From Lepidostoma basale (taxonomy: Eukaryota; Arthropoda; Insecta; Trichoptera; Lepidostomatidae): a stretch of DNA of 64,000 nt. Below, in pieces: positions 53,475-62,724 of the stretch (the stretch's first letter is position 1; the number at the start of each line of letters is the position of its first letter). Made by a program: the position numbers and the translations under genes. The stretch lies in assembly GCA_022606425.2 (NCBI GenBank), contig JAHDVF020000873.1, positions 449,303 through 513,302 on the forward strand, given 5' to 3'. The notes under the pieces are model-generated. The model saw only the letters and a program-made list of their open reading frames with translations, did not search any database and had not been told where the DNA came from.

Positions 53475-53637
53475 TTATTTTTTAATTTAATTATATATAC
53501 ATACACAATTTATAAAACAATTAATTAAATAGTCCTTTGTTTTGGCCGAAAAACTATGATACTTCAACATTATTACTGTTAAAATTTAAAACACTGTCAT
53601 AATATCACAATTTCTTTTTATTCACTGAGAGTGTCGC

Positions 53638-53673
53638 GACAGCTGTTTCGCCAACCGATGTTGGCATCATCAG
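53638..53673 (-). ncRNA. Hammerhead ribozyme core (P2 left arm)
   Basis: Minus strand: CUGAUGA, stem II GCCAAC-AUCG-GUUGGC perfect, GAAAC, AGCUGUC. Self-complementary ACAGCUGU stem III. Stem I is not evident locally. Confidence 0.8.
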
Positions 53674-53691
53674 GTGTTACAACAAACTAAC

Positions 53692-53727
53692 CTGATGATG
53701 CCAACATCGGTTGGAGAAACAGCTGTC
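53692..53727 (+). ncRNA. Hammerhead ribozyme core (P2 right arm)
   Basis: CUGAUGA 53692-53698, stem II CCAAC/GUUGG (base of the stem mismatched), GAAAC 53716-53720, AGCUGUC 53721-53727. Confidence 0.75.
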
Positions 53728-53988
53728 GCGACACTCTCAGTGAATAGAAAGAAATTGTGATATTATGACAATGTTTTAAATTTTAACAGAAACTATTAAT
53801 TATTTCTATAACAACTTTATATAAAAATGTCTTTTTATAGAAATTGGCTCACTATTGAGCTTTTTTTACTATGTTTATGGGCGACTCTTAAGGGGTACTA
53901 CAATTCTGCAAAATCCCACCCCGAATTCAATTTCTCATGTTGTTCCTTCCCCTTTTTAGAATAACAACACTTTATTTCACATAACACA

Positions 53989-54021
53989 GACATGTTTCGG
54001 TTATAACATAACCTTTATCAA
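53989..54021 (-). ncRNA. Variant hammerhead-like core (UUGAUAA)
   Basis: Minus strand: UUGAUAA, stem II GGUUAU-GUU-AUAACC perfect, GAAAC, AUGUC. Same two first-box changes as repeat Q. Confidence 0.5.
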
Positions 54022-54060
54022 TGTATACAATTTTAACTGTATACATTGATAAAGGTTATT

Positions 54061-54952
54061 TATTTATTGTAGGGTAACAAACAGTGATTGTTAATAGACA
54101 CACAAATGAACAAACTCACAGTTAAATAAAGACATAGAAATTTACTCGTCGCTTACCCGAAGCTGATATAGGACGCAGCGGCGTCCTTTCGTCAGCTTCG
54201 CTCAAACAATCCCTAGGCCCGCCCCCCATCCACGCAGGATTTACATTAGCTGGAGAATCAAATCAAATCAAACCAAATCAGTTTATTTCATCAACAGATA
54301 TTACAAAATTAATTATTAAGGCATCTATTGAGAACAGGAAAAATAATATAGTATACTACCAGAAACGCTTGCGAGATGGTTCAACATTAGGAATACAGGA
54401 TACTCTCCAGAATCAAGAGTGTTTGCCTTCTGAACGTTCTTTCACTAATATGAAAGACGTCGATCTGCGAGGAGACCGTGTTCATCAGATTAATTGCTCT
54501 TCCCTCCGGTGTCACCAGAGGCAGGTTGATTCTGGCGGCCGGTGAGAATGCACCCATCCAGAAAAAAAAGCAAAAGGCAAAAAGGGTATCTAGGCCACAT
54601 TTAATCCAGTTTAATTGAATCCACTTCTATGTCCCAATCTAACAAAATAAATCAAAATATGGTACATGATTTTATGGCCTATTATAAAATTGTGACAGAG
54701 TGTGGGATGGGAGAAAAAACTTGGAATGATAAAAAAAATATAAAATACTAATTAAATAGATAAAACAGTCATGAAAACTAGGGACAGGAACACAGGTAAC
54801 CTAACATTTTAATGTGTATAATTTAAAAAGAAAATTGATCGAATAGGAAAGAACGGGGCCCCGTAAGATGCCCCCTCTCCCCCGGCGAGGAGTCCGACAC
54901 CCCCTCAAAGGGGCGGATGTACGACACAAGACGGCGACTTCCGGCAAGATTA
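54061..54952 (-). mobile_element. Family H LINE 3' end, antisense
   Basis: Reverse complement of the family H UTR (ACGCAGCGGCGTCCTTTCGT at 54172) with a 13 bp target duplication in P7 and an AATA-type tail at its 54061 end. The far side (about 54640-54950) has no recognised coding part. It holds a family B insertion. Confidence 0.75.
54259..54543 (-). mobile_element. Family B LINE 3' end inside family H
   Basis: Antisense: tail complement CAAATCAAATCAAACC at 54259, UTR, and codons for VGRAINLMNTVSSQIDVFHI-like C-terminus. It is flanked by GAGAAT (54253-54258, 54544-54549). Confidence 0.82.
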
Positions 54953-55044
54953 GATAAAGGCTATTGTATAACCGAAGCATGTCTGTGTTGAGTGAAATAA
55001 AGTGTTGTAATACTAAATGTCATTATATTTATTCATTTTTTTAT

Positions 55045-55125
55045 CAGCTGTCTGTCGTCTACTGCTGAACTTAGGCCTCTTCTAAGGCACGCCACTGACC
55101 CTTATCCATTGCCACTTCCATCAAT
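55045..55125 (-). mobile_element. Family C LINE 3' terminus scrap
   Basis: Complement of GAGGCCTAAGTTCAGCAGTA...: matches the AYVQQW-stop region at 30296-30330 in antisense. Confidence 0.6.
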
Positions 55126-55127
55126 GC

Positions 55128-55666
55128 AATTACAGCAATTTCTGAGGTATCTCTACATGAGGGAGTATGGTAGTTATCCGTGGCTCTATCCCACGGCATT
55201 TCTTTTAGGAATGCTCGGAACCAATTCTTTACAGCTTCGAAGAGATGGGCATCTCATTACCCATTTCTTTAAATTAATCAGGGGATATTTCGAGAACTCG
55301 GCCGTGCTAGAGGGTGTTGGTCTTTTTGTCCTCGATAGATTTCTCCGACAGCGACAGCACAACTTGTTTTACTTACCGGCCACCAGAACCAATCTGTCTC
55401 TGGTGACACCGGTGGGAAGAGCAATTAGTCTGCTGAACGCGGTCTCCTCGGATATCGACGTCTTTCATATTAGTGAAGGTACGTTCAGGGGACAAATACT
55501 CTTGACTTTAGAAAGTATCTTGTCTTCCTAATGTCGAACCATCTCTAATGCGTTCCTGGTACTATGTTGTATTTTTATAATATTTTACCTGTGCTCAATA
55601 GATACCTTAAACATTTTGTGGTTTGTAATGTCTTTTGAGGTAATAAACTGATTTGATTTGATTTGA
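55128..55666 (+). mobile_element. Family B LINE 3' end, open frame
   Basis: LQQFLRYLYMREYGSYPWLY, FLLGMLGTNSLQLRRDGHLI, THFFKLIRGYFENSAVLEGV, DRFLRQRQHNLFYLPATRTN, LLNAVSSDIDVFHISEGTF, stop at 55531, UTR, TTTGATTTGATTTGATTTTA tail. One of the least damaged B copies; intron 2. Confidence 0.88.
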
Positions 55667-55785
55667 TTTTATAATATTAAAGCTTTAAAAAAAACAACGA
55701 CACTACAAGCAGGACATGAAATCGCTAACTATTTTGACAGTGATATGAAAAAGCTCGGCTGTTAAAAAAAATTAAAATCGTAATA

Positions 55786-56739
55786 TTAGGTCTTTACATT
55801 TGAAATTGGCGTTTTGCCGTACTGGCAACTTTGATCTCAAATATCTTCTCTTTGGTTAGGAATTCCAAATTCAAATTTATACAGCTATTTACTCAAGTAT
55901 TTGTGTTTTGAAAATTATAATTAATTAGTTTTTTCCTCAATTGTTTTTTTTCTTTGCGTCACTCAGTTTACAAAATGGAAAATTTGAAATATCGCGTTAT
56001 TTACGAGTACGAGTTCCACCGTGGCACCAGTGCTGCAGAAACGGCTCGAAGGATTAATGATGTGTATGGCGACGGTGCCGCAAAAGAAAACACAGTGCGT
56101 TTTTGGTTCCAACGTTTTCGTTCTGGAAATTTCGACCTGCAGAACAAGCCCCGTGGACGGCCGGAGACCAAAGTTGATAATGAAGAATTGAAGGCTATTG
56201 TGGAAGCGGATCCATCGCAAACCACGTCCGAGTTAGCTGCAGGCTTTCTTAAATCTGGCCAGATGATTACGGCAGATGTCTATTGTCAGCAACTGCAAAC
56301 CATGATGGAAAAGCTAGCTGCTAAACAACCGAGGCTGGTTAATCGCTCTAGGCCACTGCTGCTTCATGATAACGCTAGACCACACACTGCACAACACGCG
56401 GCTACCAAATTAGAAGAGCTTCAATTGGAATGTCAAAGACATCCACCGTACTCTCCGGACCTTGCCCCAACAGATAACTATTTTTTTCGAAATTTGGATA
56501 ACTTCTTGCAAGGGAAAAAATTCAACTCCGATGGGGCAGTCCAAACCGACTTCAAAGATTTTATTGATTCCCGTCCGAATGGTTTTTTTAGTAAAGGGAT
56601 CGATGAACTACCCATGAGATGGCAAAAGTGCATAGATAGCAATGGTACATACTTTGATTAAATGAATATATTATATTTAAAAAAAATAAACTTTATGTTC
56701 CTCCCATACAAAACGCCAATTTCATATGTAAGGACCTAA
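55786..56739 (+). mobile_element. Mariner (cecropia-type) copy 3, internally deleted
   Basis: 954 bp with both ends (TTAGGTCTTTACATTTGAAA; AAGGACCTAA at the right) and TA at 55784-55785 and 56740-56741. Relative to copy 1 it lacks the 321 bp 16399-16719. It lies in intron 2 of the CAP gene. Confidence 0.92.
55975..56661 (+). CDS. Truncated mariner transposase, in frame
   Basis: ATG at 55975, TAA at 56659-56661, 228 codons without a stop. The N-terminal helix-turn-helix region (about residues 1-90) is complete. At the joint (AAG-FLKSGQ, about residue 90) the deletion removes WVPHEL, the first catalytic Asp (CDEKW) and the frameshifts of copies 1 and 2. HDNARPH, YSPDLAP and TDNYFF follow. It cannot be catalytic. 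If expressed, the intact DNA-binding end might compete at mariner ends, which is my inference. Confidence 0.8.
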   Translation: MENLKYRVIYEYEFHRGTSAAETARRINDVYGDGAAKENTVRFWFQRFRSGNFDLQNKPRGRPETKVDNEELKAIVEADPSQTTSELAAGFLKSGQMITADVYCQQLQTMMEKLAAKQPRLVNRSRPLLLHDNARPHTAQHAATKLEELQLECQRHPPYSPDLAPTDNYFFRNLDNFLQGKKFNSDGAVQTDFKDFIDSRPNGFFSKGIDELPMRWQKCIDSNGTYFD

Positions 56740-56989
56740 TATATTAGATAGCATGTTGTCCAATATATAACTTTATATTTTGGAATTACATTTAAAAAAC
56801 TAGTTCGTCCACTCTGCGTTCTTATTTTGAATTCAAACACTAAATAAACTATAATAGAACAGTTATTTATTTCACACAACTAAGTTAGTGTGTATTTATG
56901 TATTTAGATCGCTTGGCTATACGAGTATATTTAGACTTGTTTTGGAATAATTTAGCATAAAAAATTAAATTTATACTTATCATTTTCAG

Positions 56990-57071
56990 TTCTGGGATGA
57001 AGAATTGGCTCGCACTGCGCAGGCGTGGGCAGACCAGTGTGATTTCGGACACGACGCTTGCCGAATAGACC
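56990..57071 (+). CDS. CAP/antigen-5-like secreted protein, exon 3
   Basis: 82 bp. Acceptor CATTTTCAG ends at 56989, donor GTAAGT at 57072, leaving phase 1. Encodes residues 92-118 plus one base: WDEELARTAQAWADQC (93-108) is the conserved family block, and DFGHDACR (109-116) brings the second cavity His (112) and Cys 108 and 115, expected to form disulfides. Too short to be seen as an open frame; found by its splice sites and by family order. Intron 2 (3865 bp) contains palindrome P2, the P7/H/B nest and mariner copy 3. Confidence 0.9.
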
Positions 57072-57184
57072 GTAAGTTATGGAATATATCAATTATCACA
57101 AAGATTTAAAGGTAAAAGGAGTTTAGCGCCAAAAATATGCAAAAGAAAAACCATTACTAAAAACTTTTTTTTTTAATTAAAAGT

Positions 57185-57285
57185 TTTTACTTTTAAAATT
57201 TAAATTATAATATCACAATTTCTTTTTATTCACCGAGAGTGTCGCGACAGCTGTTTCGCCAACCGACGTTGGCATCATCAATAAA
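57185..57285. mobile_element. Half hammerhead palindrome P4
   Basis: Left arm only of the P2 family (AATATCACAATTTC, CGAGAGTGTCGCGACAGC), cut at 57280 by a LINE 3' end. Lies 110 bp downstream of exon 3. Confidence 0.7.
57246..57280 (-). ncRNA. Hammerhead core truncated at first base (P4)
   Basis: Minus strand: UGAUGA (the C of CUGAUGA is lost at the breakpoint), stem II GCCAAC/GUUGGC, GAAAC, AGCUGUC. Confidence 0.6.
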
Positions 57286-57390
57286 CTAACTTGACAGAGT
57301 GACATTGAAGCGAATGGAGGAAGCCTTTGCCCAGGAGTGGACGGGAATAGGCTGAGGAAGAAGAAGAAGAAGAAGAATTGCGATCATTAT
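57286..57390 (+). mobile_element. LINE 3' terminus with GAA tail
   Basis: RMEEAFAQEWTGIG, stop, then GAAGAAGAAGAAGAAGAAG (57357-57376). Clade unknown. Confidence 0.55.
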
Positions 57391-57394
57391 CGAT

Positions 57395-58690
57395 AATCTC
57401 TTCCTATCTATTTTGTAAAATTTCCAATACCCCTTTGATAAAAAAATGTGGTTTTGATGAGAGACTGCATAGACCGAAATAGATAATAGTCAGACGGAGC
57501 AAGGTCTGGTGAATATGGAGGATGACGTATTGCCTTCCACTTTAGGTCTTGGATTTATTCATTTGTCATTTTTGCTAGGTGAGGGCGTGCATTGTCTTGA
57601 TGCAGTATTACTCCACTTCGGTTGACTACATATACTCGTAGGTGTTTTTCTTTCAGCTACAGGTCGAGTCTCTCCAATTACTTACTTACTTCCTATGGCC
57701 ATACAACTCTTGAAGAGTTTTAGCCTCCTTGATGATTTTTCACCAAGCTCCTCGATCTTGCGCTTTTTGCTCCCAGCAGTCCGATACGCCCAACCTTGCC
57801 AGATCAGCCAGAACATTGTCCATTAGGCACTGTCTAGGCCTTCTTAGAGGTCTTATTTCAGTCGGTCTAGACCCGTACAGAGTCTTGATTGCTCTGGTAT
57901 CTTCGGCTCGGCATACGTGCCTAACCCATGCTAGGCGACCGGCTCTCACGGTGCTCGTTATAAGGGGCTGCTGGGTCATCGCACGGATCTCTTGGTTGGT
58001 CCTATGCCTCCAAGTTCCCGCTGCAATACCGGGTCTGGGTCCCTAGATCATTCTAAGTATTCTATTCTCAAACCAGTAGATTCTTTCTTGTTCTTTTAGA
58101 GTCATTGTCCACGACTCAGAACCATATGTCACCACTGCCGACAATAAACTTCTGGCGTTATTGTTTCATCCGATTTTAATAACTCGAAGTGAATTATACT
58201 TTGAATATCTCACCATACGCACAAAATAACTTTTTGTGTTAATTTAAGCTTTGCTGTCGGAATAGGTGTTTTATTTTGCGAAAATCGTTTTTTTTCGCCT
58301 TGAATTATCATAAACTGTCCACTTTTACCCCCTGTCACAAGTTGTGCCAAAACTCGGTGGATTCTTTGTCATGATAATAAAGAAATGCATATGTTCACGC
58401 GCACTTTTTTGCTAGCGGCGGATAGCTCGGGCGGCATACAAATACTCATCTTATATACTTTCCCAATCCGGTTTAAATAAAACTGCACTATAGACCAAGA
58501 AGATCCGAGTTTCTGGCTTCATTCTTCAAAAGTTTGAAGTAGATAGGATGAAAACATCAGCCAACTGGTTCAAACCAGACAGTTTCAAAATAATGGCTTA
58601 ATTCTTGGTCCACCTAATAATATCGATACGCTAATCTCAGAATATATAACTGATTTCGTATAAAGATTTGCACCATTGCTCAAGAGTCAC
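57395..58690 (-). mobile_element. Second mariner-family remnant, antisense
   Basis: Minus strand 57670-57400: GVILHQDNARPHLAKMTNE, IRHPPYSPDLAPSDYYLFRS (second and third catalytic Asp of a mariner). Beyond the LINE insertion, minus 58180 upward gives IHFELLKSDETI-like, then LCVWW-like and TVYDN-like codons. A different mariner subfamily from the three copies above. Ends not identified. Confidence 0.7.
57692..58170 (-). mobile_element. LINE C-terminal fragment in mariner
   Basis: The minus strand reads QERIYWFENRILRMI, GTWRHRTNQEIRAMTQQPLI, GRLAWVRHVCRAEDTRAIKT, RPLRRPRQCLMDNVLADLAR and WRNLVKN, the LINE C-terminal order N.EIR...G...HV.R..., and GRPR. It splits the mariner remnant at about 57690 and 58175. 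Confidence 0.7.
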
Positions 58691-58850
58691 TGCATATATA
58701 GGGTGACGCAAATGTTGTCACCCGATGTTCTTTGGCTGTAATTTTTTTTATGAATGAAATATTTTTGTTCTGCTTTTGGATTGTGTTTATCTGATATCTT
58801 AACTTTCTTTCCATTAAGATGAAAAAATGATATGGGCCAAGTGGCCGCCG

Positions 58851-61010
58851 CACACTGGGGCCGATCCAGGAATTGTGCGAATAAACCCCTTTTTTAAAAA
58901 TAATATTAGGTCACAAATGATTCCTGGAATTGATAGTTAAATATACCTGGCATACAGCTCAGTACTCTAAAGTCATGGTGCAAGTCAACTTTTATCCCTG
59001 TTCCAGTCGAAACTTGTCCGTCATATGCAAAGCTTTTGCCGTCTGCGATTTCAATACGAAAAGTCACCTTGTATTCAGGGCAAATACTTTATAGTGCTTC
59101 CAAATTTTGTTATTATTTCAATATGGCATTGTCACTCACATATTGGTACATATTTTTTTTGAAAATATCTTTGATATATTCTGAATTGTAATATTTTAAA
59201 GGGGTATTTACATTACTGGGGAAAATATTTGCTTTTTTTTAGTTTATTGATTTTATATGTAATGTTTTAGTTGATATCAGTTCATATCATGTCTGTAGTT
59301 TTGGGCTTATTTGCTTACGTATTCATTGTTCTTAAGGAAATATAAAAAACATTTTGCGCATATTTGCGCTTTTTCACTTAAAGGTCACTTTTGTCCAGGA
59401 TGTGGAAACATAGTAAAAAATAAAGCATTTATGAGTTATTTTAAATTAATTTCAATTATTATTTTTTCTTTCAAGATCAGGTACAACTAATATTTTTATA
59501 GGTAGACGTACCTTATTTGATCAAATGAGACAATCTGGCTACGTTAAATTGGCTGATCAAGTATCATGTTTGAAGGAATTTGTCGAAATACGTACTAAAT
59601 GTCCAAAAGACCAATTACCAAGCCTTCATAAAACAATTTCATTTTTTTTGTCTGATTTTAAGAAGAAGTGACAAAAGGCTATCAGAAAAAAGAACAGATA
59701 TTTGGTTTTTAATAATGACTGCCTAGATACTTCAATAGGTTTTCATAACTTTTCTATTGTTTTAAGTAAAAAACTGGGTCGCCCTCAAACAAATTTTGAA
59801 GAATCTTGTGATAGAGCTAAACGCCAAAAGACTAAATCTTTAAGATCAAAGCACTCTCCTAAGGAATGAACATTCGCAGTACAGGTGACTTTGCGAGCTG
59901 CTGGTCAAGTGGATGCATCCAAAGTTTTGAAGGAAGTTACGACAACACTACCCACAGCTGCCTCATACAAAAATGCATACAAGAAAATTAACATCTCTAA
60001 AAGGTTAGCAGCTTACAGAAAAAGAAGCTCTTTCGATGTTTATTGAAGTAAAACTCACCAAACATCAATACAATATAATTCGAGAACATGACAAATTCCT
60101 ATTTCCATCTTGCAAAAAAATACAACAGGCAAAAAGCGAATGTTACCCACCTAAGGAAAGCATTGCAGTCACAGATACTTTTTCTGAGATTAAATTGCAA
60201 ATTTTACTTGATCATACTGCCACTCGTCTTTTGGAAGCTCATAAAGAAATTTTAGAAGTTCAGAAATCAGAAAATATAAAAAATATAACCTTAATATGCA
60301 AATGGGGCTTCGACGGATCTGCACAGTCAGAATACAAACAGAAGTTTAGTAGCGATCCAAATTCTAAGGATAACAATATTTTTATATCGTCTTAAGTACA
60401 TTTAAGATTGATATCGGACAATTTAGAATTACGAAATAAAATAGTTTTTTGGCAAAATGAAAGACACTATACTGTAGACCCATAAACTCTTTGCGGGAAA
60501 ATATGCGTGGTACCCGATGCCTCCAACTATTCACAAAGTTTTAATTCACGGCCCAGAAATAATAAAGCATGCTTTATTACCTATAGCCCAGTTAAGTGAA
60601 GAGGCCCAAGAAGCAAGAAACAAAGAGTTCAAAAGATACAGAGAATGCTTCTCGCGAAAAATGTCACGTATAAAAACTAATGAAGCTGTATTAAATTTAC
60701 TTTTAATATCTTCGGACCCTATTATTAGCAGCTTGCGAGAAGTATCTGTAAAGAAAGATGTAAATTTTGAAAAGGATACTCTGGATCTATTGGCTCCACC
60801 TAATATTATAACGTCCGACGTTTCCACACAATCCACGATCAGTGAAAACGAAACCGAAAATTCTTCAGATAGTGAATAAAATTTAAAAAAATCCTGTTTT
60901 TCTTTTTAAAATTACTTTATAACAATTTATTTACATTGTTTTATTTATTTCATATTTAAAAGACCACAAAAATAATTTATTCCGACAATTCTTAATTCGG
61001 CTCCAGTGTG
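58851..61010 (+). mobile_element. Transib DNA transposon, internally deleted
   Basis: 2160 bp. Inverted ends start CACACTGG(G/A)GCCGA and stay similar for about 34 bp (GAATTGT..GAATAAA). An exact 5 bp GC-rich duplication CGCCG flanks it (58846-58850, 61011-61015). CAC-starting ends, 5 bp CGNCG-like targets and the encoded protein are together diagnostic of Transib, the superfamily related to RAG1. It is inserted in the mariner-like element, whose sequence is restored by excising it with one CGCCG. Confidence 0.88.
59480..60879 (+). pseudogene. Transib/RAG1-like transposase, broken
   Basis: Transposases of this superfamily cut DNA with a D-D-E site. Pieces in order: LFDQMRQSGYVKLADQVSCL (about 59516), a stop near 59669, KLGRPQTNFEESCDRAKRQK (59775-59835), VTLRAAGQVDASKVLKEV (about 59887), a frame change near 60035, then open 60036-60395 (HKEILEVQ; ICKWGFDGSAQSEYKQKF with the probable first catalytic Asp in FDGS), stop, WQNERHYTVDP, then a deletion joined at about 60500 to WYPMPPTIHKVLIHGPEIIK and LPIAQLSEEAQEARNKEFKR (the probable catalytic Glu in LSEEA), DPIISSLREV, stop at 60879. 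The middle part with the zinc-binding Cys pair and second Asp is gone. Family assignment from motif memory; the ends support it independently. Confidence 0.78.
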
Positions 61011-61800
61011 CGCCGCCAGAATTGAAGTACATACGGGCCCGATTTAGGGCATTTTCCATCACTCTTTCTAGAACTTCCGGCGATAGGTTCTCGCATTTAC
61101 ATCTCTGTGGATATATGAATAAGCAGAATTTAAGCAGAAAATTCGCGTAAAACCCAAGAAGAGACATTACACCTGGTCAAATTTACTACATAGTGTGGTG
61201 TTTACGCTGGAGGCGTAATCGGGCCTTATTTTTCGAAAACGCCGCGGGCCAAATGAACGGCGAGCGCTACAGAGCCATGCTCAATGGATTTTCTCTTTCA
61301 TCAATTGGATGAATTGGGATTGGAGAACATGTGGTTCCTACAGAATGGAACAACGGCGCATACTGCATGAGCCACAACCAATATTCTGAGGGCTGCATTT
61401 CCGGGTCGCCTAATCCCTCGTTTTGGTGATTTGCAATGGCCGGCAAGATTGCCAGATTTATCCATTCCAGACTTCTTTTTGTGGGGTTTCTTGAAATACA
61501 GGTCTATGTCAACAAGCCTTAGACTTTTGAAGCCCTCAAGGAGAATATCCGTCAAGAATGCGAGAACCTATTGCCGGAAATTCTGGAAAGGGTGATGGAA
61601 AATGCCATAAATCGGGCCGGTATGTACTTCAATTCTGGCGGCAGCCATTTGGCCGATATAATTTTTTCATCTTAATGAAAAAAAAAATTAAGATATCAGA
61701 TAAACACAATCCAAAAGCAGAACAAAAATATTTCATTCATAAAAAAAATTACAGCTAAAGAACATTGAGTGACAACATTTGCGTCACCCTGTTATGTTAA

Positions 61801-62109
61801 TTTTTCCTTAATTTAAAAAAAATGTGTATTGTGGTGTATAATACCTTTTATCTTTACCCTAGCGGCATTCTCACTATAAATGTTTGATAGCATTTACCTG
61901 TTAAAATACTGTCGCATTTTCCTACCTGTTAAAATACTATCGTATTTTCTTATGCCATCTAAATCAAGCTTCCTAAAGAGAAAGCAGTTACCTTAAATAG
62001 ATTTGAATGCAAATCTAAATATGCATTTTTCAAATCTGAAATGAGTCGCCTGTTTCTAAACCCGTCTAATATATTTTTTACCAAATCGTGATGTATTGAA
62101 AATTAATAA
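61801..62109. other. Intron 3 sequence, no feature
   Basis: AT-rich; ACCTGTTAAAATACTGTCG occurs twice within 50 bp (61900 and 61928), a small tandem duplication. Confidence 0.4.
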
Positions 62110-62260
62110 ATTTCTGATATTTTGGTCATGTGCTGAGGGGAGAAAGATACCAACTCCTCCGGCTGATAATCATGGGAAAAATAGAGGGATGTCGGGTAAA
62201 TGGTTGAAGGCAGTTGTCCTGGCTGCAAAATTAAAGAGCAGTTTTTTGTTTACAATGAAG
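62110..62260 (+). mobile_element. Family J LINE scrap
   Basis: FGHVLRGERYQLLRLIIMGK, IEGCRV and SWLQN-type codons, matching the 42600-42720 region. Confidence 0.6.
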
Positions 62261-62724
62261 TTCTACCAATAAATTTCATTTAACAACATTAATATTACAA
62301 ACAGCTGTGCATTTTTACATATAAAAAATGGATGTAATGTATTTTGAAGCTACAATTCTCAAATAGAACTTGCGACCTCTCAAGAGTGACCCCTAGATAA
62401 AAATAACAATAAAAAAACACCGATCTTTATGGGAGAAGGAGAGGTTGTGCTTTGTATCTTTAGATTATCCTCTTTTTAGAATTTAAATTGTGTTTTATCT
62501 TCCAGTGAAAGGAATGTTAATCCTCATATGTCAATTTACATAATTACGATGGTTCTAAATCGTAAAACAAGTTTTAAAAGAACGTGACTCATTTTTAAGT
62601 GTACAACTAAATTAATAAGAAACTATATACATTGTTAACGGTTTAATTTATATTTTTATTGTTTCTTGAACAGAAAACTTTATATTAAATAGTAATAACG
62701 TCTGTCCTCTAGGAGTTTTCATTA
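62261..62724. other. Intron 3 sequence, no feature
   Basis: AT-rich, nothing supported. Confidence 0.35.

Larger units (their letters stand above)
53528..53794. mobile_element. Hammerhead palindrome P2 (uninterrupted)
   Basis: 267 bp, flanked by ATTAATTA (53520-53527, 53795-53802). It begins AATAGTCCTTTGTTTTGGCC, then has arms of about 105 bp that are nearly exact reverse complements around AACAAACTAA (53681). It is the reference for P1, P3 and P4 and lies in intron 2. Confidence 0.85.
53961..55013. mobile_element. Hammerhead-type palindrome P7 split by a LINE
   Basis: Left arm AACAACACTTTATTTCA to AACCTTTATCAATGTATAC (53963-54028), short centre, right arm GTATACATTGATAAAGGTTA, broken at 54060 and resumed at 54953 to TGAAATAAAGTGTTGTAA (55011). 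The break carries the 13 bp duplication GATAAAGG(T/C)TATT (54048-54060, 54953-54965). Confidence 0.75.
58694..61800. mobile_element. Mariner-like element with two identical 3' ends
   Basis: GGGTGACGCAAATGTTGTCAC at 58699 and its complement at 61773-61793 are the outer ends. From the left end the transposase C-terminus runs on the minus strand (58800 and, past the Transib insertion, 61011-61110: PEVLERVMENALNRARMYFN). From the right end another copy of the C-terminal half runs on the plus strand (about 61190-61680: GENAAGQ..., ERYRAM-like, QNGTTAHTA-like, LPDLSIPDFFLWGF, then LLPEILERVMENAINRAGM-like), full of frameshifts. The two halves face inward, so neither has an N-terminus. Confidence 0.7.

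Noticed and set aside
60546..61167. Antisense frames over the Transib region
   Set aside because: The first is the shadow of the Transib C-terminal codons; the second is explained by the flanking mariner-like C-terminus.
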